From the NCBI RefSeq assembly GCF_047663525.1, contig NC_092591.1, positions 30,847,001-30,911,000 on the forward strand: 64,000 bases of DNA. The letters run 5' to 3'. Under the pieces are notes generated by a model. The model worked only from the letters and a program-made list of their open reading frames with translations. It was not told the DNA's origin and made no database searches. A program made the position numbers and the translations under genes. Source of the stretch: Anas platyrhynchos. Taxonomy: Eukaryota > Chordata > Aves > Anseriformes > Anatidae. This document shows positions 1 through 13,300 of this stretch, piece after piece. The stretch's first letter is position 1. Each line of letters opens with the position of its first letter.

Positions 1-554
1 CTTTGAGTGATGCGGGAACTGAGAAAACCTGATCTGGAAAAAGCAAACTGCAGCCTATCAGCTGGGAGCCACCTTCAACTTGAGGAAGCTTTGACTTTGC
101 CAGACTGAAACCTCCACTGTGTGGATTACAACAATCTCTTCATCTCTCTTGAGATGGATTTAAAACAATTGCTGCAATGAGATTTGCCAGTATTTTGTTT
201 CCCCTGTGCCTCCCTACCTCTTGTTTGAAAAAAAGGAATGATCCTTCATTTGGTTTATTTAATTGCCTTGAAAAAGTACAAACTCTTAATTTGCCTTTGG
301 AAGGACATTTTTTTTCCCCTGTGTTCCCTCTGTGCTGGGCAAATTTGGAACACATTGGAGCTTCTGCACTTGAATACGAGTGAAAAATAACATGTTGTTA
401 AATAAAATGCAATGAAAGCATGAGTGTGCCCAGCGGTACTGTTTAATTCCCATGGCAGCACTTCAATGTGCTAGTAAATGCAGTGCGTGAGCAGGTGTGG
501 CTGTCAGGAGTCGGTGCAGTTACACACACGTGTGTTCACTCTTTGTCTCTGCAG
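1..554. other. Flank at window start; possible 3' UTR of an upstream gene
   Basis: No convincing coding exon is seen here. An AATAAA hexamer at about 401-406 could be a plus-strand polyadenylation signal. In human, DEAF1 lies tail to tail with DRD4, so a plus-strand DEAF1 3' UTR would be expected near this position, but no DEAF1 MYND-domain coding sequence is visible. The assignment is positional inference only. Confidence 0.2.
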
Positions 555-719
555 GATGATGGTGTGGAAGTAGTTTGGTCAGCAGGGGAAGAGCAGTTTC
601 ATCGTGTTGGCGTGCCTTGGCTGGAGCTTGCAGAGGCTGGCTGGCCAAAATCAGATCTGATCAGACCCAAAGTAAGAGTAGATAAATTGAGAGAGCGCTG
701 GCCTCTCATTGCTGTTTAG
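555..719 (+). CDS. Unassigned candidate terminal exon
   Basis: A pyrimidine-rich stretch ending in TCTCTGCAG precedes an open frame that begins at 555 in phase 0 and runs 54 codons to a TAG at 717-719. The peptide is mixed polar and aromatic, for example VVWSAGEEQFHRVGVPW and RPKVRVDKLRERWPLIAV, and does not look like low-complexity junk. An internal AAA|GTAAGA near 671 could instead be a splice donor, making this an internal exon. I do not recognise the protein. It does not match the MYND-domain C terminus expected of DEAF1, the syntenic neighbour. No clear polyadenylation signal follows closely. It may be a real last exon of a plus-strand gene entering from the left, or a chance open frame after a chance acceptor. 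Confidence 0.3.
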   Translation, partial: DDGVEVVWSAGEEQFHRVGVPWLELAEAGWPKSDLIRPKVRVDKLRERWPLIAV

Positions 720-3700
720 CAGCTTCTAATGAAAGAAGTGGTGAGCATTAAGAAATTAATGGCTTCAATCACTACAACAACATTCTTAATCACTAACGTA
801 CTACTTTAATAATTTAGGCTAATAAGGCACCTTCATTCCTGATTGAAGATTAATGTACCAGACTGGAGGAGGCCCAGTATCACACAAACATCTACTTAGG
901 TTCTTTTTTTTTTAGCCTCAGGCATGACAACTGTGAGGGGCTACTTGTGCTGTATAGTTACTCACTGCAAATTAGTATTATTGTGTAGCTTATACTATAA
1001 GAGGGGTCACCAAAGTAGTAATAGAGAAAAATGCAGTGGAAAAATACTTGTTTTACGCTGGCAGTTTCTAACAAGTCCATTGCTTCCACAGTTAATCTTA
1101 AAGGTCTCAACACATTACATGCCATGTGTTACAAGATGCAGTGGTGGATCACCTCATACAGCAGTTTGCTGTGCTGTCAAGGCTTCTCTTTGGAAACACC
1201 TGTTGGCAGGGTTTTGCTTGCAGCACCAGCTGCTGAGAAGCAGCCGATGAGACCTGTCCGCAGAGGGAGGATGGCAGATCTCCAGCACAGGTTGGTGGCA
1301 CACGATTGATGTTGCTTTCTGGCTGTGTCCTGGCAAGGTTATTCCTGGTAATGCAGAGCTTAATGGGCAAGGGAAGCAGTGCCTGTAAAAGCAGGGGCCA
1401 CAGCCCAGTGAGGGTAAGGAACTGGCATTAGCTGAAGGAAGCTAGCAGCATGCCTGCCTCCTCTGAAGGAAATCATTCTCTAGTGGAAAGCCATGCAGAA
1501 ACTGAAGCAGGCTGAGAACAGACATGTGAAACTCCAGGGAAGGAAAGAATAGGCAATTCTTTAGAATCCCATAGCAAGTAACATATTTCTGCTTCCCCAA
1601 AGTAATACTTCAGTATTTATAGTTTCTTCTCACAGTTACATGATGATTGCTTGTTTTCTAAATCTTTAAGAGATTTAGTTAATGGAAAAGAGAGTCTTAA
1701 TTGAACCCACAGCAATACAACTAATTGACAGCGTTTCTTGCCTCTATCTATTGCCCATTAAGGTTCTGACTAAATCAAACCGTGCAGTATGTTGAACACC
1801 TCACCCTGCTGTGCGGATAAAGTGCCAGTTTGTTTTCAGCAACCTGCCTCAGCAGCATCTTTGGGTACGTGCAAAGCTCTCAGCACAGAGGTGCGTCAGT
1901 GAGGGTCTGTATGCTCACCCCATCCGTGAGCCAGTCGCTGAGCTGGCCAGCACCAAGAAGGGAGGATTGCCAGCAGTGGGCTCTTTCCTTCAGTCTGAAC
2001 TCCCCTCCACGCTGGCATCTTTGAGCAGAGGTGCTTTACTCAGAGAAGGCTGCAAAGTCGCAATCTAGTGAATCTGTGGATCGATTTACTCCCAAAATAA
2101 ATTAGGGCGAGATGACAGCGTCTCGCATTAGAATGCAGTGGAGGCTGGCTCTAAAGTGGCAATTCTGGTGTGTTAAAGCTGCGCTTTTGAATGTCAAACT
2201 CACCTTTCAGTTGGGAAATGATTATTTTTGTTGCTTCACTCCTTTGGCTCACCTTGCATTCTCCACGGAGGAACATCCCTACAGAGTACTGCTGGTCTGA
2301 GAAGCAGAGCTCTGTGTTGCTTCAAGGACAATTACAGCAACTTAAAGAAGTGAGCACAGCTGTAGCGTATACATGCTTACCACGTCTCCTGTTTGTGTAG
2401 GTAACTGAGGAGCAATTTGTAGCAGCAACACACCTAAAGTTCTCCACTACCGTCATTAAATAGCTTATGGATGAGTATATCCGATCCTTTGGTTATTGTC
2501 TGAATTGTTCCTACTGCATCTTTTGATTAAGGAAAAAACAATTCTGAAGAGAGTGAGTGAGGTAACATTCCTAAATGAAAAATTCGTAGGTATGACTCGT
2601 GTAATTAAAGCTCTTGGGGAGCTTCTCATCAGGGCCCTGGCATTTGGGGCAGCTGGCCCCAACATAGTGATGTAAACCACGGAACTTGAAAATTTACAGT
2701 AGAATCATTGTGGGATTTTAATGTGTTTGCTTGTTGATGATAAATTCATTGAGCAATTTTTATCCTTACTCAAAGAAAATCTCAAGACCTCCCAGCAGTA
2801 CTTTCTTCCTTTTATTTCTAAGCAAACAAATTACCCCTTAGAAAGCAAGAACCCTATACAAAAATCATTAGTCAGAAGATTGTTGTTTTGTGCGATAATC
2901 ATTTTCTTCCTCCTGTGCCGCAGAGAGCGGCATTGTCTACTCCCTCTGGCTACCCGTGGTGTCACTGTGCTCAGGTTTACCAAAAGGGAGAAAAGATTTT
3001 TCAGCAGGCTGGAAATGGTTCCTGGCAGGTATTGTTCAGCTCAGTGAGAAATTCTGGATAATTCCTGGTGAGTAACAGCAATAGCATCATTGTGCCTTTG
3101 GATGTGTAAATCTAAAATTAATACCAGGCAGCCGCACGCACTCTTCCAAGAAACTTAAGATTCTTCTCCCCATTCAGACTTTTGCATGCTCTGCTCCAGC
3201 AGCCTGAGTGCAAAGTCACCATGTCCAAGTGGGGAAAATAGGATGACGAGCAAGGCAAGAACATTGTTTTGTGAGCTGGCAGCTGGGAGCCGGCAGTCGT
3301 GGTCAGGACTCAGCAGCCCAGCGCTGCTGCCTGCAGGGAGGGATGAGCGATGCGATGCTCCTCTTCCTCGTGTGGTAGGAAAGGCCACTGGAGACGGGAG
3401 CTGTCTGCACAACTCCCTGCTGCACTTTGAGCTGTGGGATCACAAAGAAGTGCTACCTCACGGCGTTTACCTAGGTGATACATTGACCAGTTGATTTCTC
3501 CAGGTCCTGACCAAATTTTGGCATTTTTTAGCCAGGGCCAGCCTTTCTGCCCTGTGGGTGTTAGCACTATTGGGCAGAGGCCAGTTTTTGTAGGACCTTA
3601 ATCTCCTCTTGTCCAACATGAGTCAAACCAGTCTTTGTATTTAAAATTATTAGGGGTATGGGGAAAGGAGGTTACACAGGTATATACACCCTCATCTGGC

Positions 3701-4336
3701 AGGTGACCATCTAGGAAAACAGCTTAACTTTGTTTTTCCTCCCCACAGGCTCCTGCCCATGTTACCTCACAGCCCAGTTCAGCGCTGCTGCAGCAGTCAT
3801 GTCTGCAGACATGAGCCTGGCATGTCCTCACAGTTTAAATCACACGGCCTCCGTGGAGACAGGCTGCAGTAAGGGTGGGCTGGTGCCCTCACTGGAACCC
3901 CTTGGATGGCAGCTGGTGGGACGTCCCCCATGCAGGGGTGAGGTAGTGAATGTCTTCGAGTCTTGAGGCCAGAGCAGCTGCAAGCTCCAAAGTTCTCCTG
4001 TGTGCCTGGAGCACGTCTGGGGGTGGTGGGTGGTGTGATTTTGTTTAGTGATAGCTAAGAGGAGCCCAGGCAGATAAATCCAAAGCAAGAGCTTTTCTGA
4101 GAACCAGCCATGCTGTCTTGTGGTGTCTCTTGCTGCTTATGTCACACACCAAGTGTTAAAAATGTGGCTCCACCTGCAGTTGCCAGTGGAGAGAGTATCC
4201 CAGCTGTATCCACTGGTACTTACCTGTAACTCCTTGCAGGGGACACACAGGGCTGGGAATCAGCATCCCATAGCTGCCATCTCTCCTCCTTCCCTCCTCC
4301 CCAACAAAGACAGCAAACCTTAGGCAGAAATAGATC
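720..4336. other. Intergenic region downstream of DRD4
   Basis: About 3.6 kb between the candidate exon and the DRD4 polyadenylation signal. Short open frames on both strands lack splice context or recognisable motifs. I see no repeat family, RNA gene or conserved coding segment. Confidence 0.5.
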
Positions 4337-4342
4337 TTTAAT
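4337..4342 (-). terminator. DRD4: Probable DRD4 polyadenylation signal (ATTAAA)
   Basis: Plus-strand TTTAAT reads ATTAAA on the minus strand, about 49 bases past the DRD4 stop codon. If used, the 3' UTR would be under 100 nt. The common ATTAAA variant and its position support the call, but a distal site further left cannot be excluded. Confidence 0.45.
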
Positions 4343-4390
4343 GAACTATACAAAAAGTCCTGGTCGCTCCTTCTCCCAGCTCCAGTGGGC

Positions 4391-7300
4391 TCAGCAGAAC
4401 AGGTGCAAGACTTTGCGGAAGAAGTTCCTGAACTCAGCGTTGAAAACAGTGTAAATGATGGGGTTGACGGCACTGTTGACGTAACCCAGCCAAGTGACAG
4501 TGCTGGTGACTTGCGTGGGAATGGTGCAGGACTTGCAGAGAGCCCGTGTAATGTGGACCACAAAAAAAGGCGTCCAGCAGAAGAGGAAAGCACCTGCCAG
4601 GAGGACATTAAAGAGAGAAAGTGGCGTCTTAAAAAGGGTTTAAGGTAACAAGTGCAGCCTGAGCCAAACAAGAATGGTGACAGTTCAGAGTGCTTTGAGG
4701 GGGGGGCGGAAAAAAAGAAAAGCAGCAGATGTGCAGAGCTGGGCTTCCTCCAAGACAAAAACTTTTGGACATCCTTCTCACCGTAAATGTTGGTGAAGCA
4801 AAGCTAAGCTATGTATCGTTTTGAATTAGCACTTAAGACATCAGGATTCACGCTTACATTGAAGAAAAGGTTGAGTTATCAACAGTGTGCATATGTTCTT
4901 TCCCAAGGGTGATGTTTGTTGACGCTACTCTGGATCAAAGGGAGACGGAGCTGTTCTCTGGGTACTTGTTACCTCTCACAACCTCAGGTAGGTTTGGCAG
5001 GTCTGCAGCTGCAGCCGGGCTGTTCTGCAGCAGCAAGGGGAGGGTGAGTGCGAACACAAGAGTCCACATGTGTGGAGAGTGAAGGCATTGCATTGGGAAA
5101 GTGGAAGAGGGAGGAGGTTTTTACCCCACCCTCACCTACTGCAGGAATGAAAAAAGCACAGGCCAGAGTGACAGCTCCTGTCCCTGCATGAACAACTGTG
5201 CTCAGGCTGTGCAGCTCCTGCTTGGGAGTCCACAAAAGGACCAGCGTGTCTTTGCCTCGCCAGGCTCAGGCTAGCCCTGCCAAACTGAACCTTGCTGTGG
5301 GACAAGGCAGCATGTTTCCCACCCACCCTATTCCCGGCCATCTCCGACTGTAACTCACCGACGACGACAGGCAGCACCCGCATGGCCTTCCGCTCCCGAC
5401 CATTGATCTTGGCCCGCTTCCGACTGTGTTCTGGGGGTGGGTACTTGAGGTGCGGGTAGGAGACAGTCTGCACCCCGTTGTTCATCACATAGTCCCCAGG
5501 CAGGGGGTGCTCAGAGTGAGAGTAAGGGTTGCACTCGTCTGGCTCCAGTCCAGCCTGCTCCCTCTCGATAAAGGGTGAGGGCTGATAGAGCTTTCTGTTG
5601 CCCCCGTAGATGCCGCCCCGTAGCTTGGCCTTCCTGGCTTCTTCCCAGCGCTTGAGTCCCTGGAACATGGCGCAGTAGAGCACCAGCATGACGGGGCAAG
5701 GGATGAAGAAGGAGCAGATGGAGGAGTACACGATGTAGTTGTCATCCTCCAGCTGGCACAAGCTGGGGTCCCGGTTTGGAACGTTGTTGAGGCCAAATAT
5801 GACTGGGGATGCCACAGCAAAGGCGAATATCCAGGTGGTGGAGATGAGGATCAACTGCCGCAAGTCGATTTGTCGCCGGTTGTAGTTCAGCGGGACTGAA
5901 ACAGCAATAAACCTGCCAACAGAAGGCCCCATGTGAGTCAATGGTAACAGAAGTGAGTGGTTCCCAAGCTGCTTGCTGCTGGTCAGTGAGCTCCTCCCCC
6001 CCAGATTTGCTTGCATAGCCAAGGCCTGGGCTACAACCAGTCTCCCCCCTCAGAATAGCACCCAATGGGACAGCTCTGTCCTAGCACACTGTGCTTTTAG
6101 CTTGGCCACAAGGGTACGGATGGGACATGAAGCTGACAACAAGGCAGGGTGGTAGCACAGAACATCTTCCTTTGGGGGAAACAAGATGCAGCTTCCCTGC
6201 ATGGGATCCTTAAAAGGGTGTGTGTGGAAGCAGGTTGGAGCTGGGACACGGCTCTGTGGCCAGGCACCTCTCTGCTGGCATGAGGAGGAGGAGGAAGGCA
6301 CTTACCGATCCACGCTGATAGCACAGAGGTTGAAGATGGAGGCCGTGCACAGCATCACGTCCATGGTCATCAGGGCATCGCACAGCACAGTGCTGAGGGA
6401 CCACACGCCTCCCTGGAACTGAAGGACAAGATCCCTGGGGTCAGCAGGTGCCATATCCCACTGCCTTTACAATGCAGGGAGACAACTTTGGGTCTGGGAG
6501 CTTCTTGTCTTCCTCCACTCAAGTAAAGGGTCTGAAGTCGAGCAGCCCACCCCTCTCAGCATGGTACTCCCCCTTCCAGCTAAACAGAGGTGCAAGAGAA
6601 CTACCCCCACATGAGGCTCACAGCTTCCTTGGGGCTTTGCAGTTCTGCCTGGCTGGAGAATTGAGCTCACAGACAATCAATCAGCATTGCCAAACAAATC
6701 ACTCTGGGCAGAATAACAGATGTAGTGACAGCCCTCAGACTCAAAACCCCCAGACTCATCAAATGTGCCACCCCAAATATCTCCCCAGCCACGCAGGACT
6801 ATCACTAGCTGCAAGACACAGAGGAAGCAGGGAGAGGCTCCCCAGCAGTTCGCAGAGCCTGAAGCTCCTCTTCCTTTTTTCATTTCCAAACTGCTCCAAT
6901 GCCCTGTTTGCAAACAACATGAGCAGTTTTTGTGTTACACAACTGTTGTATCCTATCATGCTAAGCACAAAGCCAACCTCCCAAGACCACCAGCTTGTAG
7001 ACCAGGACCATTTCCTCAGCAGTGTGTTGTGAACCTGTCTCTTGGAAAATGGGAATGAAATGAAAATGGGAATGGAAGGAAAAGCTCAAGGAGAACAGAA
7101 GTGCATCAGGATTCATTAAACCCTTCCTCAGCACATGACACTAAATACTTGCCAGACTGTCTTGCACCCAAAGCTGAGAAACTGAACGTCAGATTCCTTT
7201 GCTTGCACCAGGACACCTGCCTTTAGGACAAGACCATGAACAGGATTTTTATAAAAAAATATAATTTTAGTAAAACTAGAGAGGGTGGGTACCTTTTTGT

Positions 7301-10300
7301 CTTTCCCTGTCAGTAAAAGAGAGGCTCAAATAATTTAATTCTCAGCTCAGTTTAAGCCTCTCCACCCTAATTTAGCAGTTTAGAAGAACAGCTCCCTCAT
7401 TCCCCCAAATTAAACTCATATAATCAGGACTCATATAAGTATATATATGGATAATAATGCTCTGTCAACCCACACTGCCAGAAGACCAGACGGCTGTAAT
7501 TTGTCTGCAAGCACTGAGTCCAAACTAAATCACGTTGAAAAAAAAGAATCAGGCATGACCAACTGAGCCTCTTGTATCTGGCATAATGATACCTTAAGCC
7601 TGGATGTTATTTCTGCAAGGAGCTGGGCACGAAGCAGTAGTGCTGGCAGAGAACAGGCAGTGGTGTGGGCCAGATAGCCTCAGCAAGAAACACACACAAG
7701 CTCCTGAAGGACTGGTCTGAGCTGTCAGACTTTAAGAAGAAAGCACATATTTCATTCGCCAGGCAAAAAATCCTTCTCCCCGGGGGTTCAGAGAAATCAT
7801 ATTATGAGATGATGCTTTCACCTTCGCTGAAGGCACGGTGAGGCTCTCTATTTTTCACTGGGTTGTTTCTCAGCCAGTGGCACAGACTGCACAGCATGAG
7901 ACTGAGGACAGAAGGAAGGACAGCAACACCTTCAACTAGCACGGCCACCAAAAACTGCTTGCACAAATCTGTTTGAGCCACACTCCAGTCTTGTCCGGAT
8001 GTAAAACCAGCCAATTATTTCAGCATTAGAGCACTTCTAAGTGTAATACACAGCAAGTGTCAGCTCAAACCTTCTCTGCTCCGTGCCAGCATGTCATTAT
8101 TCCCTTGAGTTTGGTCAGCACAGACAGGGAACTGACAGATTTGCTTGCAGGCAAATCAGAAAGTCTCTGAGTTCTTCCTACTACAGCAGCAGGGAATGTT
8201 TCCTACATTTGTGATCGCCAGGCAAACTCTGCAATCCTCCAGGTGCCTCTGCAGAGAGAGGCTGGGGTAAGAACCCCCACTCTCTACTCAACGTGGTGTA
8301 CAAATAGGTGTGATTTTAGCTTGAAAACAAAAAGTTTGGTAGCACTGGCTGCTTGTCATCCTGGATCCAAACAGGTCTTTTAAAAGCAGCTTGCATATCT
8401 TGCAGACATTATATACAGTGTTGGAGCACAGCCTGACATGTCCCCCCTTTGCAAAGTCCCAAGGGCATTTTTATATCTGTATCTATGTGTATTAGTACAT
8501 AAAAACATTTCTCATATATACAGAATGCATACATTCTTTACATACTTTCTATATATTAAACAGAATATATAAAGATAAAATTATATATAGCATATGTATA
8601 TTATATTGATATATAAACTATATATTATATATATATTGCTATAATATAGGTAATATATATGATGTATTCAATATATATATTATATATAATTAATATATAG
8701 TTTTTAATGTTTTACATATATTAATGCAACGTATAACTTGTATTTATACATTACATATTTCATACATGTCTCTAGATGTTATCTGTGTAATATTTGCAAT
8801 ACTCGCATATATAAATTAGATTATGAAAATTATTAGATTATTACAAGTAGATTATAAATAAGTATATAAAATGTCCCTGAGTTTAGAAAATATTACACAA
8901 TATTTTGTACATATTTTTACAGTGTATATTTTGTATACACTGCGTATATAATCTTATGATATATAGATAATAAGTATTACTATGGTTATATATTACTACA
9001 TGTAATATATATGATTTACTGAATATTTTTATCTCTTCATACAATCTTTTTATATATGTGTGTGTATATATACATATATATATATAAAAGCCCCTGGAGC
9101 TTGTGTGTATTTTATCTACATACAAAATGTATATTTATTCATATAATCTATCAATTCATTAATACGCATTGTGTAGTGTATTAATATATTATAATTTCAT
9201 ACAATCACGGAACAAGTATAAATATAGAATGTCTATATGATAGTATATATATAGTAACAATAGGTGATATGCTACATAGAATATATACATATGATAAGCA
9301 GTACCTGTGCTTATGAAATACACAGGATATGTGTATATATGTCACAGCACACAGGCAGAGAGGGATGCGGATGAGCTGCTCTGTGCACGTGGAAGGACCT
9401 CAGCTTGCTGGGGGTGACCTGCAGAGCCCCCCCCAGGCAGCCAGCGAGCCGAGGAACACAGCTTCTGCTCCCGTGTTCCTGGATTAGCTCCAAAATCAGC
9501 ACTTTGGTACCAGAAAACTATTGACTGACTTGGGAAGGCAGCAGTTAAAAACTGTCGGGGAGCTGAAGCAAGCGATTTGGCATTTTGGGAGGAAGAAGAG
9601 CAGAACGCCTGCAATGGGGCCAGCAGGGAGGTACCAGGGGGCAGGAGAGGAGTCCAACTGAGGTGCAAATGCAACCTGAGGGGTATCAGCGTGAGGCCAA
9701 GAACAGAAATAACTCAACTGTATCTCATTCTAAACCAGGAGTAGAGAGAAGGGCTTTTGTTTAGTCTAAGTAACCCAAAAGAAAGCCACCCAGGGGAACA
9801 GCCATCACTTCCCAGTCACAACTGGCAATTATTAGGCACATCTCAGTGGGCACCTGAGATGGAACCGACACTGTCAGTCCTTTTCATAAAATTTTAACTA
9901 CAGCTGGAAAACAGTAGCTTGCTCTTTCTCAAGTTCTGCAAAGTCAAAGTGTCAGCATCCTGCAGAACCAGGACAGAAAACCTTAACCCTACAATGCAAC
10001 AACTTCTCCTGCACTTGAGGACTTTGGCTTCATGGCACTTGTTGCTGAACTGTTTTTTGAGACATTTCTACCTTGTGCTCTGCTAGGAAGAGATTAGGGC
10101 TGCAGTTTCCTCAGAGGTCTTCTAGAAGCACAGTCTTTCTAAATCTAGTCCAACCAGCACTTTTCTTTCCCTCTTGTTTTTTGACCATCCACAGTGACCT
10201 GAACAAAGTTGATCTTTCTCTACACTCACAGTCCTCCCTGTTCACATTTACAGGAGCAGGCAGCTCTGCGAGGATTAATATCAGGCAGTAGTGATGTCAC

Positions 10301-13300
10301 GCACAGGATTATGATTAGTGGAGCTGTAAAGCCAAAGTAGACTCTGAAGAAACTGTTTAGCTATTTTTATATACCCATCTCCTTGAGAGGCAGCCTGAAC
10401 TTCCAGATGAGGTCTGGATTCAGACCTGCATGTTTCATTCAGGCTTCTCTCTAGTGCAGATCAGCCACTCCAAACAGAATTTGGGAGCTGAATCAAGAAA
10501 CACAAACCTCAAATTTTTGCCCAAAGTTCACCAGGATCCTCACCAGTACAGATTATGAGGGAGAAAATTTGACTCAGAACCACAGTGGTCAAAACCCGTT
10601 TGTGATTTTGGAGAATGAATGTATATTGAAAAGGACAAGATCCGTCAGGCTGCAGCACCTTCCAAGGACACAGTCTTTGCCGTGAGACTCATGCTGGGCA
10701 CTCAGAAAGTTGGGAACCAATAGCAAAATGTGCCAAGAACCTCCCTGATGGGTGAGTGACTTTGGATTAGAGGCATAGCAGGCTTTGCTGGGTCATGTGG
10801 CTAAGTGGTACCTAATTACAGCAGGTTGCAGAAGATTAGCCCACCAAGGTACACAGTGTAAGGCTTTAGGGATCATAAACAGCTCAAGCCGCCTTTATGT
10901 GCTCCAGAGCAACTCTCCTTTTTTTTTTTTTTTTTTTTCCTATTCTCTGCCCCTCGTTTTCTTTTCCAGAAACACACACATGATCAGTAGGGCTGGTGCT
11001 GAGAAGACACAGCCAGCCAGCTACAGAGCAAAACATGCTCTACAGCCAAGTCGTCGCCTCCTTTAACAAAACAAAAGCTGCAAATATAACCCCACAAGGC
11101 AGCCTACCTGCTACATCTTTTATAAGCCATCCTCTGTACACCCAAACAGGTGAGGATAGGCACATTAATGACCACACTCAAAATCTCCAGGCATCGCTCG
11201 TTGGAGAAGGTGGAAAACTGTACGTGTGTGGCATGCTTTGCCCTTAGCTCAGTGCTTTGTGGAAGACAAGGAGGGTTTATAGGATGGTGATAATCACCTT
11301 CTCTCTGGACACCAGCTGAAGCCCTTTCAGAGTGGTATTCCAGGCACAGACTGAGTGCTTGTTTAGCACCAGGAAATTCACATGCAGCCACTGTGTTCGC
11401 TTCCAAGGTCCCGGTGTCTCACTACAAATGGCACTTAAGTTCTGGATCAAACACCTTGCATAGAGGAGGAAAAACTCCAACTTCTTCTCATAAAGAATAA
11501 AAAGTTATGGAAAAGGTTTTATAGGATGGCAGAAGGTGGACTAAAATGCCCTTGCAGGCTGCCTTCCTCGCTGAGGTCATGCTGATGTTCCTGTTCCTAC
11601 GTACAGCCAATTTGTACAAGGATTTCCTTTTTCCAAAGGGAAAATCTGCCTTCTTGCACACAAGCGTAATGCCAGATGAGTTTTTACACCACCAGTGCTC
11701 CATGAGCCAGGGCAGGGCCAAAAGTTTTGCTCTTTTTCCTACGGTGAAAGCACTTGTCTGAGTCCTGCCACATGCTTTTCCATGGTACAACACAGGAGCT
11801 TCATACCTGTCTCCTGCCAGCCCTGCAGACAGGCTCCATAAGAAGCAGGGCACACAAAGCAATCTTTCTGCCTCTGGTGGTGATGGCACACAAAATAAGA
11901 GACCCAGAAAACAGCAGCCCGCAAGAATTAGGACATGCCTGGCTGGATTTCCAAACAAGTACCTGCCTCTGCTCAGCAAGGCCCTGGTTCAAGTGTGCAA
12001 CATGGAGAGACTGAAAGTGCTAATCCTAAGAGCCCAGGCCTGCTGAGAAAGATATGGCACTGATGAGAAGAGCAATAATCCCTGCATGTGGGCAAATCCA
12101 GGATCTGATTCAAAAAAATAAAATAAAATCTGAATGCCCACCAGAAGCTGACTCTGGGCTTTTTTATGCGCCAGGTTGGCTGCTGCATCCTCCAGGAGAC
12201 AAAATGTGGCCTGTAAAGGGAGAGTAAGGAGAGGAGAGAGACACAAGACAAAAGTGGCCTCACACCTGCTATAATATCCTTTAAAAACGGGGTGGAAATC
12301 TGGTTCACCTGAACCGTTATGAAGGCCCTGAAAATAAAATCCTTAGCACTGGTTCATAATTGCTGGCATATATCATATCATCTCCCCACTATTTCATCCA
12401 GGGACTGTATGGCTCAGGTATCACTCAGCCTAGAATAACATCTATTTCCACAGAAGCTGTAAGATTCCAGACTTTAATCTCAGGTGCTATTGCAGACAGG
12501 ATGACATGCATTTACAGAGAGCCACAGAAAATTTGGAGAACGGCAGAGGTCTGTTCTCATCAGAAGCACTGCCTCACAGGCGATACTAAGTCAGAAGGAC
12601 ATTAGGTTTTCTCCCTGATAGAATAATAGAATCAAATTTGAAATATTTTACTATGTTTAGTTAGCTAGAAGGAAGACTGGAAACTTTGTATGCCTAATGT
12701 TACCTTACTCGCTAAAGAATCAGCCTTATCTGTAAGACCATACAGAATTATAACACAGGACTGGGGAAGGAGGGCAAGATAACCTAGGCCTGGAGGACAT
12801 GCCTGCAAAGAATAGGTGAGGAACTCATGGCACGCACATCGTTGGATGTGTAAATGACTTAGTTTAGTATGCCCTGGATAAGCTGGAACAATAAGATAAG
12901 AAAGGAGGTGGCCTGAGCATGCACAAGGACTGGGTTCAAGCAGGAACACAGTGAGGAAGACTACAGACAACCACCAGAGACCCCTGAACGACCACCAGTG
13001 GAAACAAATGCTCATGCATCAGGAACATTTACATACTATAACGAATTATGAAAATAAGTAATTACTTCTTGGAAATACTTATGTTTTAATTGTATGTAAC
13101 CCCTGTAGCCTGGACAATTCGGCACACACACTAGGTGGTGCGATCCCCTGTGCATCTGTCTGGTGCTGCAATTAAAGAATGTCTGACTTCTGAAACCCCA
13201 AATTGGATCTTAAAGAGCTTCTTTGACGGACTCCTACAGTATCACAGGCACACATATAATACAATTTGCTGTAGAAGAGCTCTTCCTACTCCAGTGGTAC

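Noticed and set aside
4156-4758. A 200-codon minus-strand open frame over DRD4 exon 4
   Set aside because: It is in a different frame from the receptor. The correct frame gives the TM6 CWTP and TM7 NPIIY motifs and splices to exon 3.
5132-6022. A 296-codon minus-strand open frame taken as a single-exon receptor
   Set aside because: Only 5,359-5,912 is the DRD4 exon. Both ends of the open frame run into introns past good GT-AG sites.
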